Shown here: positions 1 through 8,550 of the stretch, piece after piece
Layout: every line of letters starts with the position of its first letter
How positions within the stretch are numbered: the first letter of the stretch is position 1
Translations under genes and position numbers: made by a program
The notes under the pieces: model-generated
The model's input: the letters and a program-made list of their open reading frames with translations, nothing else
Databases searched by the model: none
Told to the model about the DNA's origin: nothing
Origin: an uncultured Bacteroides sp.
Lineage (GTDB): Bacteria > Bacteroidota > Bacteroidia > Bacteroidales > UBA932
Direction of reading: 5' to 3'
DNA length: 64,000 nt
NCBI GenBank assembly: GCA_900546925.1
Contig: UREV01000002.1
Span: 1 to 64,000 of the forward strand

Positions 1-295
1 GTTGTCAATGCATTACAAAGAGGGGCCGTGCCGACTCCCAGAGCCCCTTGCTCCATGTGGATATTGAGAGGCGACTGGAGGTTCCGGCGGAGACCCGTGG
101 TCACCCATGACCTCGTAAATGGGAGGTGCCGGCGACAGCCGGAGGGATGAGCGCCAGCGAAGGTCTCCGCCGGTACCTCCGGTCGCTGACGTTACAAGAT
201 AATGTATCGATCGAAAGATTACCGATGCCGTGACAATATCCACGCCTCGGTCCAGGGGTCGGCGGATTATCGTCACCCCTCTCGTCAGAGGTCCA
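1..295. other. Non-coding left edge with repeat elements
   Basis: I see no credible gene here. The stretch holds one copy of the overrepresented octamer (GTCAATGC at 4-11), a ~104-bp inverted-repeat element (77-180), and one isolated arm of the GTCGGCGGAT repeat family near 257-270. Open frames in this part run through the repeats in both directions and look incidental. It lies just downstream of the glycosyltransferase gene that ends at 296. Confidence 0.6.
77..180. repeat. Cruciform-forming dispersed repeat, copy 1
   Basis: The outer arms at about 77-95 and 162-180 are inverted repeats of about 19 bp with one mismatch (GGAGGTTCCGGCGGAGACC against its complement). A nested smaller hairpin is built on CCCAT and ATGGG. 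A diverged second copy lies at 26311-26413. The two copies agree best in the loop (AGCCGGAGGGATGAGCG) and in the arm bases. It could be a MITE-like element or a structured RNA; the sequence does not decide. Confidence 0.6.
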
Positions 296-1390
296 CTACT
301 TTGCCACCAACGCCTCGAGTTCACGGATGATGATGTCACCGGCTGAAAGGGCCCATTGTGGGAAACCCTCGTCGGGAACGAAACCGTTTTGCGAGAAGTT
401 AAGCAGGACACTGAGGTCGAACTTGTCAGACTCTACGGCAGCATCGAACTTCGTGGCATCGAACGCATTGCACTTCTGCTCTATGTGAGACGGCACCATC
501 ATCAGCGGCTTGCCAAGATACATAGCCTCGCAAATCGACTCGAAACCGGCAGTCGACGCATATGCCATGCAGCCGGCCATCTGTCTTATAAACTCCTTGT
601 CATCAAGGTAATAGAAACTTAGAGTATCATCCACAACCTTCACCGGAGCCTCAGCAGCATTGTCCCAGAAAAAATGCAGCGGTACCTCAGGATGAGCATC
701 ATGCCAGGCATTGACCTCCTCCGCGAAACCCGCATTCAGCATATAGCCGAGAATATAATCCCCCTTGCGGAAATCGGACGTATCACGAATCGCCAAGACC
801 TCCGGCCTGAGCAACGGCGGAACCACCTTAATCTTATGACCGGGATCATCCGGCATTGGCCTGAACGACAAAGCCAGCAACTTCGTCGCGGAACCGGCTA
901 TCGCGCGCGAAAACAAATTCAACGCAATATGCCCCTCGTACCCGAACTCAGGAATATGCATATCATCGTGCAAGAACAGGAACTGATGAGCTATACAAAC
1001 CATCGGAACCGACTTGCCGGACAACTCATAACCTATAGTTCCCAGCAACTCATAAAAATTCACCACAATATCAGCCCCGCTCTCCTTAATCTGCGAACGG
1101 ATAAGACTCACAGACGGGAAAAACTTCGGGGAGACAGCGACATTGAACAAAATCGTCTTCAACGCATCCGGCTTCTTGTCCGAACTAGCCGTCACGAAAT
1201 TGATAGTCTCGAAATACGAAATCGGCGCATGCACATTATCAGTAAAAAAAGCCGGCAACTTGCGAGACTCACTCTTCCCCACGAGCATCCCCACCACCTC
1301 ATGTCCATGAGACATCAGCAGCCTCTCCATCGTCATGGCCTGCGTAAGATGACCGCGGCCCTCTCCCTGTATGATAAACAGAACCTTCAT
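296..1390 (-). CDS. GT-B glycosyltransferase, MurG/TIGR00661-like
   Basis: Predicted glycosyltransferase of 364 residues with a MurG-like GT-B fold. The N-terminus (MKVLFIIQGEGRGHL) has the Gly-rich loop of the acceptor domain. The C-terminal part has the sugar-nucleotide site pattern around STAGFESICEAMYLGKP. I chose the ATG at 1390 because it gives the conserved MKVLF start and overlaps the upstream stop codon (ATGA). A longer frame to 1423 adds a non-conserved leader. It is the last gene of a minus-strand operon after manC, ugd and a metallophosphoesterase, which suggests a role in glycolipid or polysaccharide assembly. The acceptor is unknown. Confidence 0.8.
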   Translation of the reverse strand: MKVLFIIQGEGRGHLTQAMTMERLLMSHGHEVVGMLVGKSESRKLPAFFTDNVHAPISYFETINFVTASSDKKPDALKTILFNVAVSPKFFPSVSLIRSQIKESGADIVVNFYELLGTIGYELSGKSVPMVCIAHQFLFLHDDMHIPEFGYEGHIALNLFSRAIAGSATKLLALSFRPMPDDPGHKIKVVPPLLRPEVLAIRDTSDFRKGDYILGYMLNAGFAEEVNAWHDAHPEVPLHFFWDNAAEAPVKVVDDTLSFYYLDDKEFIRQMAGCMAYASTAGFESICEAMYLGKPLMMVPSHIEQKCNAFDATKFDAAVESDKFDLSVLLNFSQNGFVPDEGFPQWALSAGDIIIRELEALVAK

Positions 1391-2139
1391 CGCACTATAT
1401 CTGAATATTTTACAATCTTCCAACGTCCCTCATAATCCTCCACAAGCGCCGTCAGAGACTCCACCCAATCACCGGAGTTCAGGTAATGGATTCCTCCCTT
1501 CAGCATCTTGTCCTCCGGATGATGAATATGTCCGCAAATAATTCCGTCACAGCCCTTTGCCTTCGCAAAAGACGCCAAATCAGACTCAAAACCGGAAATC
1601 GCAGACACCGCCTGCTTTACCTTATGCTTAAGGACCTGAGAAAAAGAATAATACTCCTTTCCATGCCTCAGACGGGCCCGATTCCAGATATTGTTGAACT
1701 TCAACAGTAAATTATACGCCAAGTCACCCAACTTCGCAATCCAGGTAAACTGCGCAGTGATACTGTCGAACGCATGACCATGAATAATCACATAAGAATG
1801 AGCCTTCTCCCTTATGATATACTCATGCACCAGCATGATATTGAACATCTTCGACGGAACTAACGCATCCAAGAAATCATCATGATTTCCGGCGATATAA
1901 ATAACCTCGGTATTATGCTTCTCCATCATCTTCATGATGACATAAAAGAAAGCAGAATGGACAGTAGTCCACTTATCCTCCGAGTTTTTCAGTTGCCATC
2001 CGTCGATTATATCTCCATCCATAATCAGACGGTCACAGTCCACGGCAGAAAGAAACTCAGTGACTTCCTTAACCTTGGAATGTCGGGATCCGATATGGAC
2101 ATCGGAAATGACAACTGTTTTAAAATGAGGGCGTTCCAT
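1387..2139 (-). CDS. Calcineurin-like metallophosphoesterase, LpxH-like (COG2908)
   Basis: A 250-residue metallophosphoesterase. All five metal-binding blocks are visible in order: SDVHIGS near the N-terminus, DGDIIDGW, AGNHDD, IIHGHAFD and CGHIHHPE. The arrangement matches UDP-2,3-diacylglucosamine pyrophosphatase-type enzymes (COG2908), which hydrolyse a pyrophosphate in lipid A synthesis. Several Bacteroidota paralogs of this family have unproven substrates, so lpxH is not assigned. It starts directly after the ugd stop codon and overlaps the following glycosyltransferase by 4 bp, indicating translational coupling. Confidence 0.85.
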   Translation of the reverse strand: MERPHFKTVVISDVHIGSRHSKVKEVTEFLSAVDCDRLIMDGDIIDGWQLKNSEDKWTTVHSAFFYVIMKMMEKHNTEVIYIAGNHDDFLDALVPSKMFNIMLVHEYIIREKAHSYVIIHGHAFDSITAQFTWIAKLGDLAYNLLLKFNNIWNRARLRHGKEYYSFSQVLKHKVKQAVSAISGFESDLASFAKAKGCDGIICGHIHHPEDKMLKGGIHYLNSGDWVESLTALVEDYEGRWKIVKYSDIVR

Positions 2140-3456
2140 TTATTTTCTTCCTATACAAGAATAGGTAAATCCAGCCTCGAACATAGACTCCGGATCATAA
2201 ATATTCCTACCGTCGATAACAAGCGGCTTTTTCATCAATTCTTTAACTTTATCCCACTGCGGCATCCTGAACTGCTTCCACTCCGTAAGCATCAGCAAAG
2301 CATCAGCGCCATCCACAGCTTCGTACATATCAGCCGCGTAAGTCACCTTATCCCCTACTCTCCTGCGACATTCATCCATCGCAACCGGGTCATACACAAC
2401 GACTTCGCAACCCGCCTTCGTAAGAAGGTCGATCGTCACCAGAGAAGTGGCCTCGCGCATGTCATCCGTATCAGGCTTGAAAGCGAGTCCCCACAAAGCG
2501 ATCTTCAAACCGCGAAGTTCTCCCCCATAATGACGGTATAACTTCTTGAACACCAGCCGCTTCTGCTCCTCGTTCACCTCCTCCACCGACTCCAGCACCC
2601 GCATCCTGCTACCATTTTTCTGAGCGGTTCGGATCAATGCCTTTACATCCTTAGGAAAGCAACTTCCGCCATATCCGCAACCAGGATACAGGAACTTGCT
2701 TCCGATTCTCGAATCAGCACCGATGCCCTGCCTTACCATATTAACATCAGCACCGACCTTCTCACACAAATTCGCAATATCATTCATGAAACTGATACGG
2801 GTAGCAAGCATCGAATTGGCTGCATATTTAATCATCTCAGCAGAAGCGATATCCGTAAACATAACACGGAAACTCTTGAGCATCAGAGGCCTATACAATC
2901 TGGTAAGCAGATCCTTGGCACGTTCGGAATCCACGCCGACCACCACACGGTCAGGACTCATAAAGTCCTTTATGGCAGAACCTTCCTTCAGGAACTCCGG
3001 ATTGGAAGCCACATCGAAAGGAATATCCAAACCACGTGCATCGAGCTCTTCCTTAATCACAGCACGCACCTTCGCGGCAGTTCCCACAGGCACAGTAGAT
3101 TTGGTGACAAGAAGAACATAATCCTTCATATTCTTGCCCACCGTACGGGCCACATCCAGCACATATTTCAAATCCGCACTTCCATCCTCGTCAGGAGGCG
3201 TACCCACAGCACTGAACACCACTTCCACATCATCCAGACACTCTCTAAGATCCGTCGTGAAATGGAGCCTGCATTCCTTCACATTCCTCAGGACCATCTC
3301 ATCGAGCTGGGGCTCATAAATAGGAATGTCACCCTTCTCCAGACGTGAAATCTTGTCTTTATCTATATCCACACAAGTGACATCAGCACCCATCTCAGCG
3401 AAACATGTTCCGCTCACAAGTCCCACATAACCTGTTCCTACAATCGCAATTCGCAT
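2140..3456 (-). CDS. ugd: UDP-glucose 6-dehydrogenase
   Basis: A 438-residue NAD-dependent enzyme that oxidises UDP-glucose to UDP-glucuronate for capsule or exopolysaccharide synthesis. The N-terminal Rossmann motif is GTGYVGLVSG. The catalytic cysteine lies in GCGYGGSCFPKD near residue 260. The C-terminal UDP-binding domain contains LWGLAFKPDTDDMREA. Length and domain order are normal for the family. It lies 8 bp after manC and directly before the metallophosphoesterase, in one minus-strand operon. Confidence 0.96.
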   Translation of the reverse strand: MRIAIVGTGYVGLVSGTCFAEMGADVTCVDIDKDKISRLEKGDIPIYEPQLDEMVLRNVKECRLHFTTDLRECLDDVEVVFSAVGTPPDEDGSADLKYVLDVARTVGKNMKDYVLLVTKSTVPVGTAAKVRAVIKEELDARGLDIPFDVASNPEFLKEGSAIKDFMSPDRVVVGVDSERAKDLLTRLYRPLMLKSFRVMFTDIASAEMIKYAANSMLATRISFMNDIANLCEKVGADVNMVRQGIGADSRIGSKFLYPGCGYGGSCFPKDVKALIRTAQKNGSRMRVLESVEEVNEEQKRLVFKKLYRHYGGELRGLKIALWGLAFKPDTDDMREATSLVTIDLLTKAGCEVVVYDPVAMDECRRRVGDKVTYAADMYEAVDGADALLMLTEWKQFRMPQWDKVKELMKKPLVIDGRNIYDPESMFEAGFTYSCIGRK

Positions 3457-3464
3457 AATATCAA

Positions 3465-4511
3465 TTATTTATCAGCGGTAAAATCTTTAATTTTCTGTTC
3501 ATCCGAAATCGGGCAGACGAGAACATTACCGCCTTTCTCCGCCACGATATAATCCTTCAAGCCTTCGACTACTACCATTTTCGAATCTCCGGCATGTACT
3601 ATGCAATTCTCGCACCCAAAAAGACGCACATCCGGTCCGACAGGCTTATTTCCCTGCGGATCCGCCTGAATCTGCTTGCCCACAGAAGTCCAGCTTCCAA
3701 GGTCCGACCATTCCAGGTCAGAGGCTATAACATAAATAGAATCAGACTTTTCCATCACCGCATAGTCGATAGAAATCTTATCGCATTTAGGGAAGAGTTC
3801 TGTCAATGCTGATTTTTCATCCGGTGTTCCGAAAGATTTTGACAATTTGTCCATGATGTCAGTAATCTGCGGAGCGAACTTGCGCAACTCCTTCACGATA
3901 GTCTTGACCGACCACACGAAAATGCCCGCATTCCAGAAATAGTTGCCTGCAGCCAGATATTTCTCGGCCGTAGCCTTATCTGGTTTCTCCTTGAACTCAC
4001 TGACCTTCACGATCTTATCCTCCTCCGTAGAGGTCGAGCAAATATATCCGTAGCCAGTCTCAGGCCTGTCGGGATGAATACCTATAGTGACGATACTGTC
4101 CGAACTTTCTGTAAAGTTCAATGCCTTCCTGATGGAGTCCGCGAACTTACCGGTCTTCAAGACCAATGCATCTGAAGGAGTAACTACGATATTAGCGTCA
4201 GGATCTTTCTGCATGATTTTCCAACAAGCATAAGCGATACATGGAGCAGTGTTGCGAGGCACTGGCTCCGCAAGTATCTGGTCTTCAGGAATTCTCGGCA
4301 GCTGTTTACGTACCGTGTCCACGTATTTTTCCGATGTCACCACCCAGATTCCAGAATGATTGCACACCGGCAAAAAGCGTTCTACTGTAAGCTGTATGAG
4401 TGATTTGCCTACACCAAGCAAATCTATAAATTGCTTAGGCATTTCAGGAGTGCTGACAGGCCAAAGCCTGCTTCCGATACCTCCTGCCATTATCACAACA
4501 TGTGTATTCAT
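3465..4511 (-). CDS. manC: Mannose-1-phosphate guanylyltransferase
   Basis: A 348-residue nucleotidyltransferase that makes GDP-mannose from GTP and mannose-1-phosphate. The signature is at the N-terminus (MAGGIGSRLWPVSTPEMPKQ). Also visible are the VTPSDALV block and the FKEKPD substrate block. It is the short form without the fused isomerase domain seen in ~470-residue ManC proteins. It is the first gene of the operon with ugd, the metallophosphoesterase and the glycosyltransferase. A clear -7 box lies about 38 bp upstream. Confidence 0.94.
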   Translation of the reverse strand: MNTHVVIMAGGIGSRLWPVSTPEMPKQFIDLLGVGKSLIQLTVERFLPVCNHSGIWVVTSEKYVDTVRKQLPRIPEDQILAEPVPRNTAPCIAYACWKIMQKDPDANIVVTPSDALVLKTGKFADSIRKALNFTESSDSIVTIGIHPDRPETGYGYICSTSTEEDKIVKVSEFKEKPDKATAEKYLAAGNYFWNAGIFVWSVKTIVKELRKFAPQITDIMDKLSKSFGTPDEKSALTELFPKCDKISIDYAVMEKSDSIYVIASDLEWSDLGSWTSVGKQIQADPQGNKPVGPDVRLFGCENCIVHAGDSKMVVVEGLKDYIVAEKGGNVLVCPISDEQKIKDFTADK

Positions 4512-4548
4512 AACTAAAAAATTTTACTATAGTAAGTATACCTATCTT

Positions 4549-4556
4549 CAAATTTA
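4549..4556 (-). promoter_or_regulatory. Bacteroidota -7 box for the manC operon
   Basis: On the minus strand this reads TAAATTTG, an exact TAnnTTTG match. The predicted start of transcription is about 30 nt before the manC ATG. No clear -33 TTTG box is visible at the usual spacing. Confidence 0.5.
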
Positions 4557-4619
4557 TGAAAATTTAGCGAAAAGAATACGTTTTATATGAAGAAATAGCA
4601 ACTGTCATCGTAATTTAAG

Positions 4620-4627
4620 TATCTTTG
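4620..4627 (+). promoter_or_regulatory. Bacteroidota -7 box for the lipoprotein/transglutaminase operon
   Basis: TATCTTTG matches TAnnTTTG exactly and lies 19 bp before the ATG at 4647. That would give a very short leader. The divergent manC promoter lies 64 bp to the left. Confidence 0.5.
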
Positions 4628-4646
4628 GACAAATTCGAAGCTATAC

Positions 4647-5117
4647 ATGACAAAAATTGGCATTGACATAAAAAAGGCATTGACCCGAACCATGGTGGCG
4701 ACAGCTTTTCTTCTGGCGGCGGGCAGTTGCAATTCGCGGGTTTTCGTCGAGGAGATCGGGCCGTCGCAGACGGAAGTCGAGATCAGCGTCGGTGGCGGGA
4801 CGGCGGAGGTGAATTTCAGCAACGACGATTGGAACGTGACCGGGGTCATGCTGAACGGAATTCTCGTCAGCGGATTCGTGAAACAAAACGGGAAATCAAC
4901 TTATATGTCTTTCCCGAGGTTCGACGGTATGGGAGAAATCGAACTGAATGACGTTAAAGTTCTGAGAGACAGTAAAATGCACTTAAAAGTCACCATGGGT
5001 AAAAACCAGTCTCCATACGCCAGAATCCTGACAGTCATCGTGGGGAACAAAGTTTCGAAAGAGGAATTGAATTTCAAACAATTATATAATAGCGTACATC
5101 ATGCTACAGAACATTAA
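4647..5117 (+). CDS. Small lipoprotein, unknown function
   Basis: A 156-residue predicted lipoprotein with a signal region (residues 12-28) ending in a lipobox, LAAGSC, with Cys28 as the lipidation site. The mature part looks all-beta (VEISVGGGTAEVNFSNDDW). I do not recognise a named family. It directly precedes and probably overlaps the transglutaminase lipoprotein gene, so the two products may act together at the cell envelope. Its first codons contain two copies of the GCATTGAC octamer in two different reading frames, at 4660 and 4677. Confidence 0.8.
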   Translation: MTKIGIDIKKALTRTMVATAFLLAAGSCNSRVFVEEIGPSQTEVEISVGGGTAEVNFSNDDWNVTGVMLNGILVSGFVKQNGKSTYMSFPRFDGMGEIELNDVKVLRDSKMHLKVTMGKNQSPYARILTVIVGNKVSKEELNFKQLYNSVHHATEH

Positions 5118-5121
5118 ACAT

Positions 5122-7716
5122 ATGACACTGAAACAATTAGCCTTGACTATGACCGCGACGATCCTGGTTCTCAGCGGTTGCGCAAAAGAGATGACGGTGA
5201 ACGATGCCGTAAGTTTCCTTTACGAGTACATGAGCATCGCTGACAAGGGCGATTATAGCGAAGATTTTTTTAAGGCCAATGCTGAAGTGGCGTTGAAGGC
5301 CAGGCGAGAGATGCCGTGGGGAAAACAGCTTAACGACCAGCTGTTCAAGCACTTCGTCCTGCCGGTCCGCGTAAACAACGAGAGACTGGACGATTTCAGG
5401 ACGATGTATTATGACACATTGAAAGCACGCGTAAATGGTCTCTCGATGCATGATGCGGCCTTGGAAATCAACCATTGGTGCCATGAAAAGGTAACATATA
5501 CGCCGTCAGATGCCAGAACGTCGTCACCGCTCGCGTCGATGCTGAACGGCGAAGGACGTTGCGGAGAAGAGTCGACCTTTACGGTTGCAGCCATGCGTAC
5601 AGTCGGCATACCTGCACGACAGGTCTACACTCCGAGGTGGGCGCATACGGATGACAACCATGCTTGGGTAGAAGTTTGGACAGACGGAAAGTGGTCATTC
5701 TTAGGAGCTTGCGAACCTGAGCCGGAGTTGAATATGGCTTGGTTCAACGAGCCTGCGTCCAGGGCAATGCTGATGCACACCCTTGTTTTCGGCGACTACG
5801 ACGGCCCCGAGGATGTAATCCGCCGCACAGAAAACTTCACAGAAATAAATGTAATCGGAAATTACGTCAAGACAAGGCGTAACATCGTGACAGTCAAGGA
5901 TTCCACAGGAAATATTGTCACCGGGGCCAATGTCGGATTCTGTATATATAATTATGGTGAAATGTTCCCTGCCGTGACACTCAAAACCGACCAAAACGGC
6001 CAGGCATCACTTCACACCGGAATCGGAGACATGTTCGTATGGGCCTCATCTGGCGGACGTTACGGCACCGGACTCCTCCACACAGACAGAGCGGAAGACT
6101 GCGAAATAGTGGTCACGTTAGACCATAACGACACAGAAATGATGGACATCGACATTGACATAAACCCGCCTGCACCCGGCAGGATTCCGGCGGAAGCGAG
6201 TGAGGCTGCGGTAGCTGCGAACAAGCTGAGGCTCGCGCGAGAGGATTCGCTGAGGCTCGCCTACACCGCGACTTTTACGGATAAGGTCAATGCCGCTGAG
6301 CGCCTCGGTCTGGCGACGGAATATTCGGATGCCGCGTGTAAACAACTGATCGATGCGAAAGGTAACTGGCGGGAAATCAGAGAGTTCATGGTTAAGGCCA
6401 ATGATAATGATTTGCTGCGCGAGGGCCTGGAAATGCTCAAGACGCTGAGCCGGAAAGATATCAGGGACACAAAATGTGACGTGCTTTTGGATGCATTGAT
6501 TTCTGCCGCGAAACCGAATTTCATCAGCAAAAATAACGAAAACATTTACTTCGATTTCGTGCTTTGTCCGCGAATTCACGGGGAGTTTTTGCAGCCTTTC
6601 CACATGGATATTTGGAACACTTTGGCACCTTATATATATGGTAACGAAGAGGCGAACGAGGTCACGACTCCTGACGGGGCTGCGGCATTGGCAGACAAAA
6701 TCATTTCTTGGACAAAGAAGAATATCACTGTAGCCAATGAGCTGAATGCCAGAAATTTACAGGCTACGCCTGCAGGAACGCTGCGCATCCGTAAGGCAGA
6801 TTCACGTTCGAGAGATATTTTCATGATTGCAGCATTGAGGACATTCGGCATTCCGTCGAGGATAGACCAGATGACTGGCAAGGCGCAGTATATGACTGAC
6901 AATGAATGGATTGACATCCGTCTAGAGAGCGCGACTTCGGGACAGGTTTCAGAGAAAGGGACGATGACCATGAGTTATGTTCCGGGCAAAGGAACGCTGG
7001 ACAATCCTGAGTATTACAGACATTTCACATTGAGCAAAATACAGGGCGGAAACAGGCAACTGCTTGATTTCGAAGGCGGTGACGCGACAGAACTGGGAGC
7101 GGATGCTTCGGCCAAAAGTTTCAGCACGCCGTTTACTTTGGACGCCGGAACTTATTTGCTTACAAGTGGAACGAGACTCGCGAGCGGCAAGGTGTTGGCA
7201 CGCATGGTCACTTTCGTAGTAGAAAAAGACAAAAACACTGATGTACAGCTAGTTATGAGAGAAAGTAATGAAGAAATCAGTGTCATCGGTGCCATGGATC
7301 CCGAGGCATTGTACCAGCCATTGGAGGGCGAAAAGAAGTCTATTCTGAGCACGACAGGACGCGGATATTTCCTCGTGGCGGTATTCGGTGACGGAGATGA
7401 GCCAAGCAATCACGCTATCAGGGATATGCAGTCGATGAGCGCTGAACTGGCCGCGTGGGGACGCCCGATTATGGTTTTCGGTCAGAGTGAGGCCAATGCC
7501 GCCAGACTCAGGGGTCTGCTGGACAGTGACATGACGAGTTTCGGAATCGACAGCGCATCCGAAATCAGAGATATGCTCTGCGACGGATGCCACAGCGAAA
7601 CCAAGACGCTTCCGGTCATAGCCATGTGCGACAGTTTCGGCCGAACAGTCTACCTCTCAACAGGATACAACACCTCCCTCGCCTCCCAGCTCCGCGCCGT
7701 CATCGCCGGGATATAA
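5122..7716 (+). CDS. Transglutaminase-like lipoprotein
   Basis: A large lipoprotein with a lipobox (LVLSGC) right after the signal peptide. A transglutaminase-like core has the nucleophile in GRCGEES (codon at 5560) and the histidine in DDNHAWVE (codon at 5659). The usual Asp after them is replaced by GACEPEP, as I recall for this Bacteroidota subfamily. A second, degenerate transglutaminase-like stretch lies around 6780-6940 (AALRTFGIPSR). The C-terminus (7360-7713) resembles a thioredoxin-like fold. It probably processes or cross-links peptides at the envelope. An alternative ATG at 5101 would overlap the upstream gene by 17 bp. Confidence 0.85.
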   Translation: MTLKQLALTMTATILVLSGCAKEMTVNDAVSFLYEYMSIADKGDYSEDFFKANAEVALKARREMPWGKQLNDQLFKHFVLPVRVNNERLDDFRTMYYDTLKARVNGLSMHDAALEINHWCHEKVTYTPSDARTSSPLASMLNGEGRCGEESTFTVAAMRTVGIPARQVYTPRWAHTDDNHAWVEVWTDGKWSFLGACEPEPELNMAWFNEPASRAMLMHTLVFGDYDGPEDVIRRTENFTEINVIGNYVKTRRNIVTVKDSTGNIVTGANVGFCIYNYGEMFPAVTLKTDQNGQASLHTGIGDMFVWASSGGRYGTGLLHTDRAEDCEIVVTLDHNDTEMMDIDIDINPPAPGRIPAEASEAAVAANKLRLAREDSLRLAYTATFTDKVNAAERLGLATEYSDAACKQLIDAKGNWREIREFMVKANDNDLLREGLEMLKTLSRKDIRDTKCDVLLDALISAAKPNFISKNNENIYFDFVLCPRIHGEFLQPFHMDIWNTLAPYIYGNEEANEVTTPDGAAALADKIISWTKKNITVANELNARNLQATPAGTLRIRKADSRSRDIFMIAALRTFGIPSRIDQMTGKAQYMTDNEWIDIRLESATSGQVSEKGTMTMSYVPGKGTLDNPEYYRHFTLSKIQGGNRQLLDFEGGDATELGADASAKSFSTPFTLDAGTYLLTSGTRLASGKVLARMVTFVVEKDKNTDVQLVMRESNEEISVIGAMDPEALYQPLEGEKKSILSTTGRGYFLVAVFGDGDEPSNHAIRDMQSMSAELAAWGRPIMVFGQSEANAARLRGLLDSDMTSFGIDSASEIRDMLCDGCHSETKTLPVIAMCDSFGRTVYLSTGYNTSLASQLRAVIAGI

Positions 7717-7739
7717 AAGCAAAAACATTATTATGAAAT

Positions 7740-7943
7740 TTGAAAAAAGAATATTATCTTAGCAGAAGTTACCTAAAAAGTGTAGTTATGTTGGGAATGA
7801 ATGTAAAGAAAGAGTTGGTAAAAGGTGAGTTTGCTAAAGCTGTGCGCAAAGCTGCTTTAGAGTCTTTGGCCTGCAAAAAAACTCATTCTGAGGAGTGTCA
7901 AATCAAACCTAAAGAAAGAAAGTACAAATTTGAATGGAAATAG
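7740..7943 (+). CDS. Small basic protein preceding a GNAT gene
   Basis: A small lysine-rich protein of 67 residues if the TTG at 7740 is used, or 51 residues from the ATG at 7788. Neither start has a Shine-Dalgarno site. No family is recognised. It lies 9 bp before a GNAT acetyltransferase gene, and both are visibly more AT-rich than their neighbours. This small-gene-plus-GNAT arrangement resembles toxin-antitoxin pairs, but the protein does not show the ribbon-helix-helix pattern of TacA/AtaR antitoxins, so that role is only a guess. Confidence 0.55.
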   Translation: MKKEYYLSRSYLKSVVMLGMNVKKELVKGEFAKAVRKAALESLACKKTHSEECQIKPKERKYKFEWK

Positions 7944-7952
7944 AGTGTCGAT

Positions 7953-8513
7953 ATGGGTGTGGGGTTTGAGATCAGCGTATTGACTGATTATTCTATTTTA
8001 GAAGATTTTACTTGTGGTATCGAGTCTCTTGATGAGTTTATTCATACTAAACTGAAGGTATATTCAGATAATCATTATTGTGTAACATATTGGGTCAAAA
8101 ACAGTTATAATGACTCTGTCATTGCTGTATTCTCATTATCATTTGATTCAATCGACATCGATGAGGATTTGTTTGATGATATGCGGGATGGAGCATCGTC
8201 TACATCTCTACCCGACGTTGACGAAATCTACAGAGAGGAATTTGAATCCAAATTTGTTTACCCTGCTCTGGAGATTTCGTTCCTAGCCGTAAATTGCAAG
8301 TACCAGAATGAGGGAATAGGAAGTGAAATTGTGGAAGAAATCGCAAACAAAGCTCGTTCGCAATTGCTTGGAGGCTGCATTTTTTTATCTGTCAAAGCCA
8401 TGCATAATATTAATTATAGCACACTCGAGTTTTATAAAAAATGTAAATTCTCCATTCAGACACCTGTACCTAATAAAGGTATTTGGCCTATGTTTCGTAC
8501 TATCTGGGTTTAA
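7953..8513 (+). CDS. GNAT family N-acetyltransferase
   Basis: A 186-residue acetyltransferase. The acetyl-CoA-binding region is visible as EISFLAVNCKYQNEGIGSEI (beta4, then the Q/R-x-x-G-x-G/A-type loop QNEGIG), followed by an alpha/beta tail ending in YKKCKF. Codon use is AT-rich compared with cutC downstream and the transglutaminase gene upstream, consistent with transfer. It is paired with the 67-residue gene 9 bp upstream. The substrate is unknown; ribosomal-protein, aminoacyl-tRNA (toxin) or small-molecule acetylation are all possible. Confidence 0.8.
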   Translation: MGVGFEISVLTDYSILEDFTCGIESLDEFIHTKLKVYSDNHYCVTYWVKNSYNDSVIAVFSLSFDSIDIDEDLFDDMRDGASSTSLPDVDEIYREEFESKFVYPALEISFLAVNCKYQNEGIGSEIVEEIANKARSQLLGGCIFLSVKAMHNINYSTLEFYKKCKFSIQTPVPNKGIWPMFRTIWV

Positions 8514-8521
8514 TATTATAT

Positions 8522-8529
8522 TACCTTTG
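8522..8529 (+). promoter_or_regulatory. Bacteroidota -7 box for cutC
   Basis: TACCTTTG is an exact TAnnTTTG match 21 bp before the cutC ATG, in a short AT-rich gap after the GNAT gene. A matching -33 TTTG is not obvious. Confidence 0.5.
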
Positions 8530-8550
8530 TAGAGGTAGATAAAGTAGGTT

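Noticed and set aside
13..411. Minus-strand frame at the left edge as a gene
   Set aside because: It spans the cruciform repeat and overlaps the end of the glycosyltransferase gene on the same strand; the translation is low in recognisable structure.
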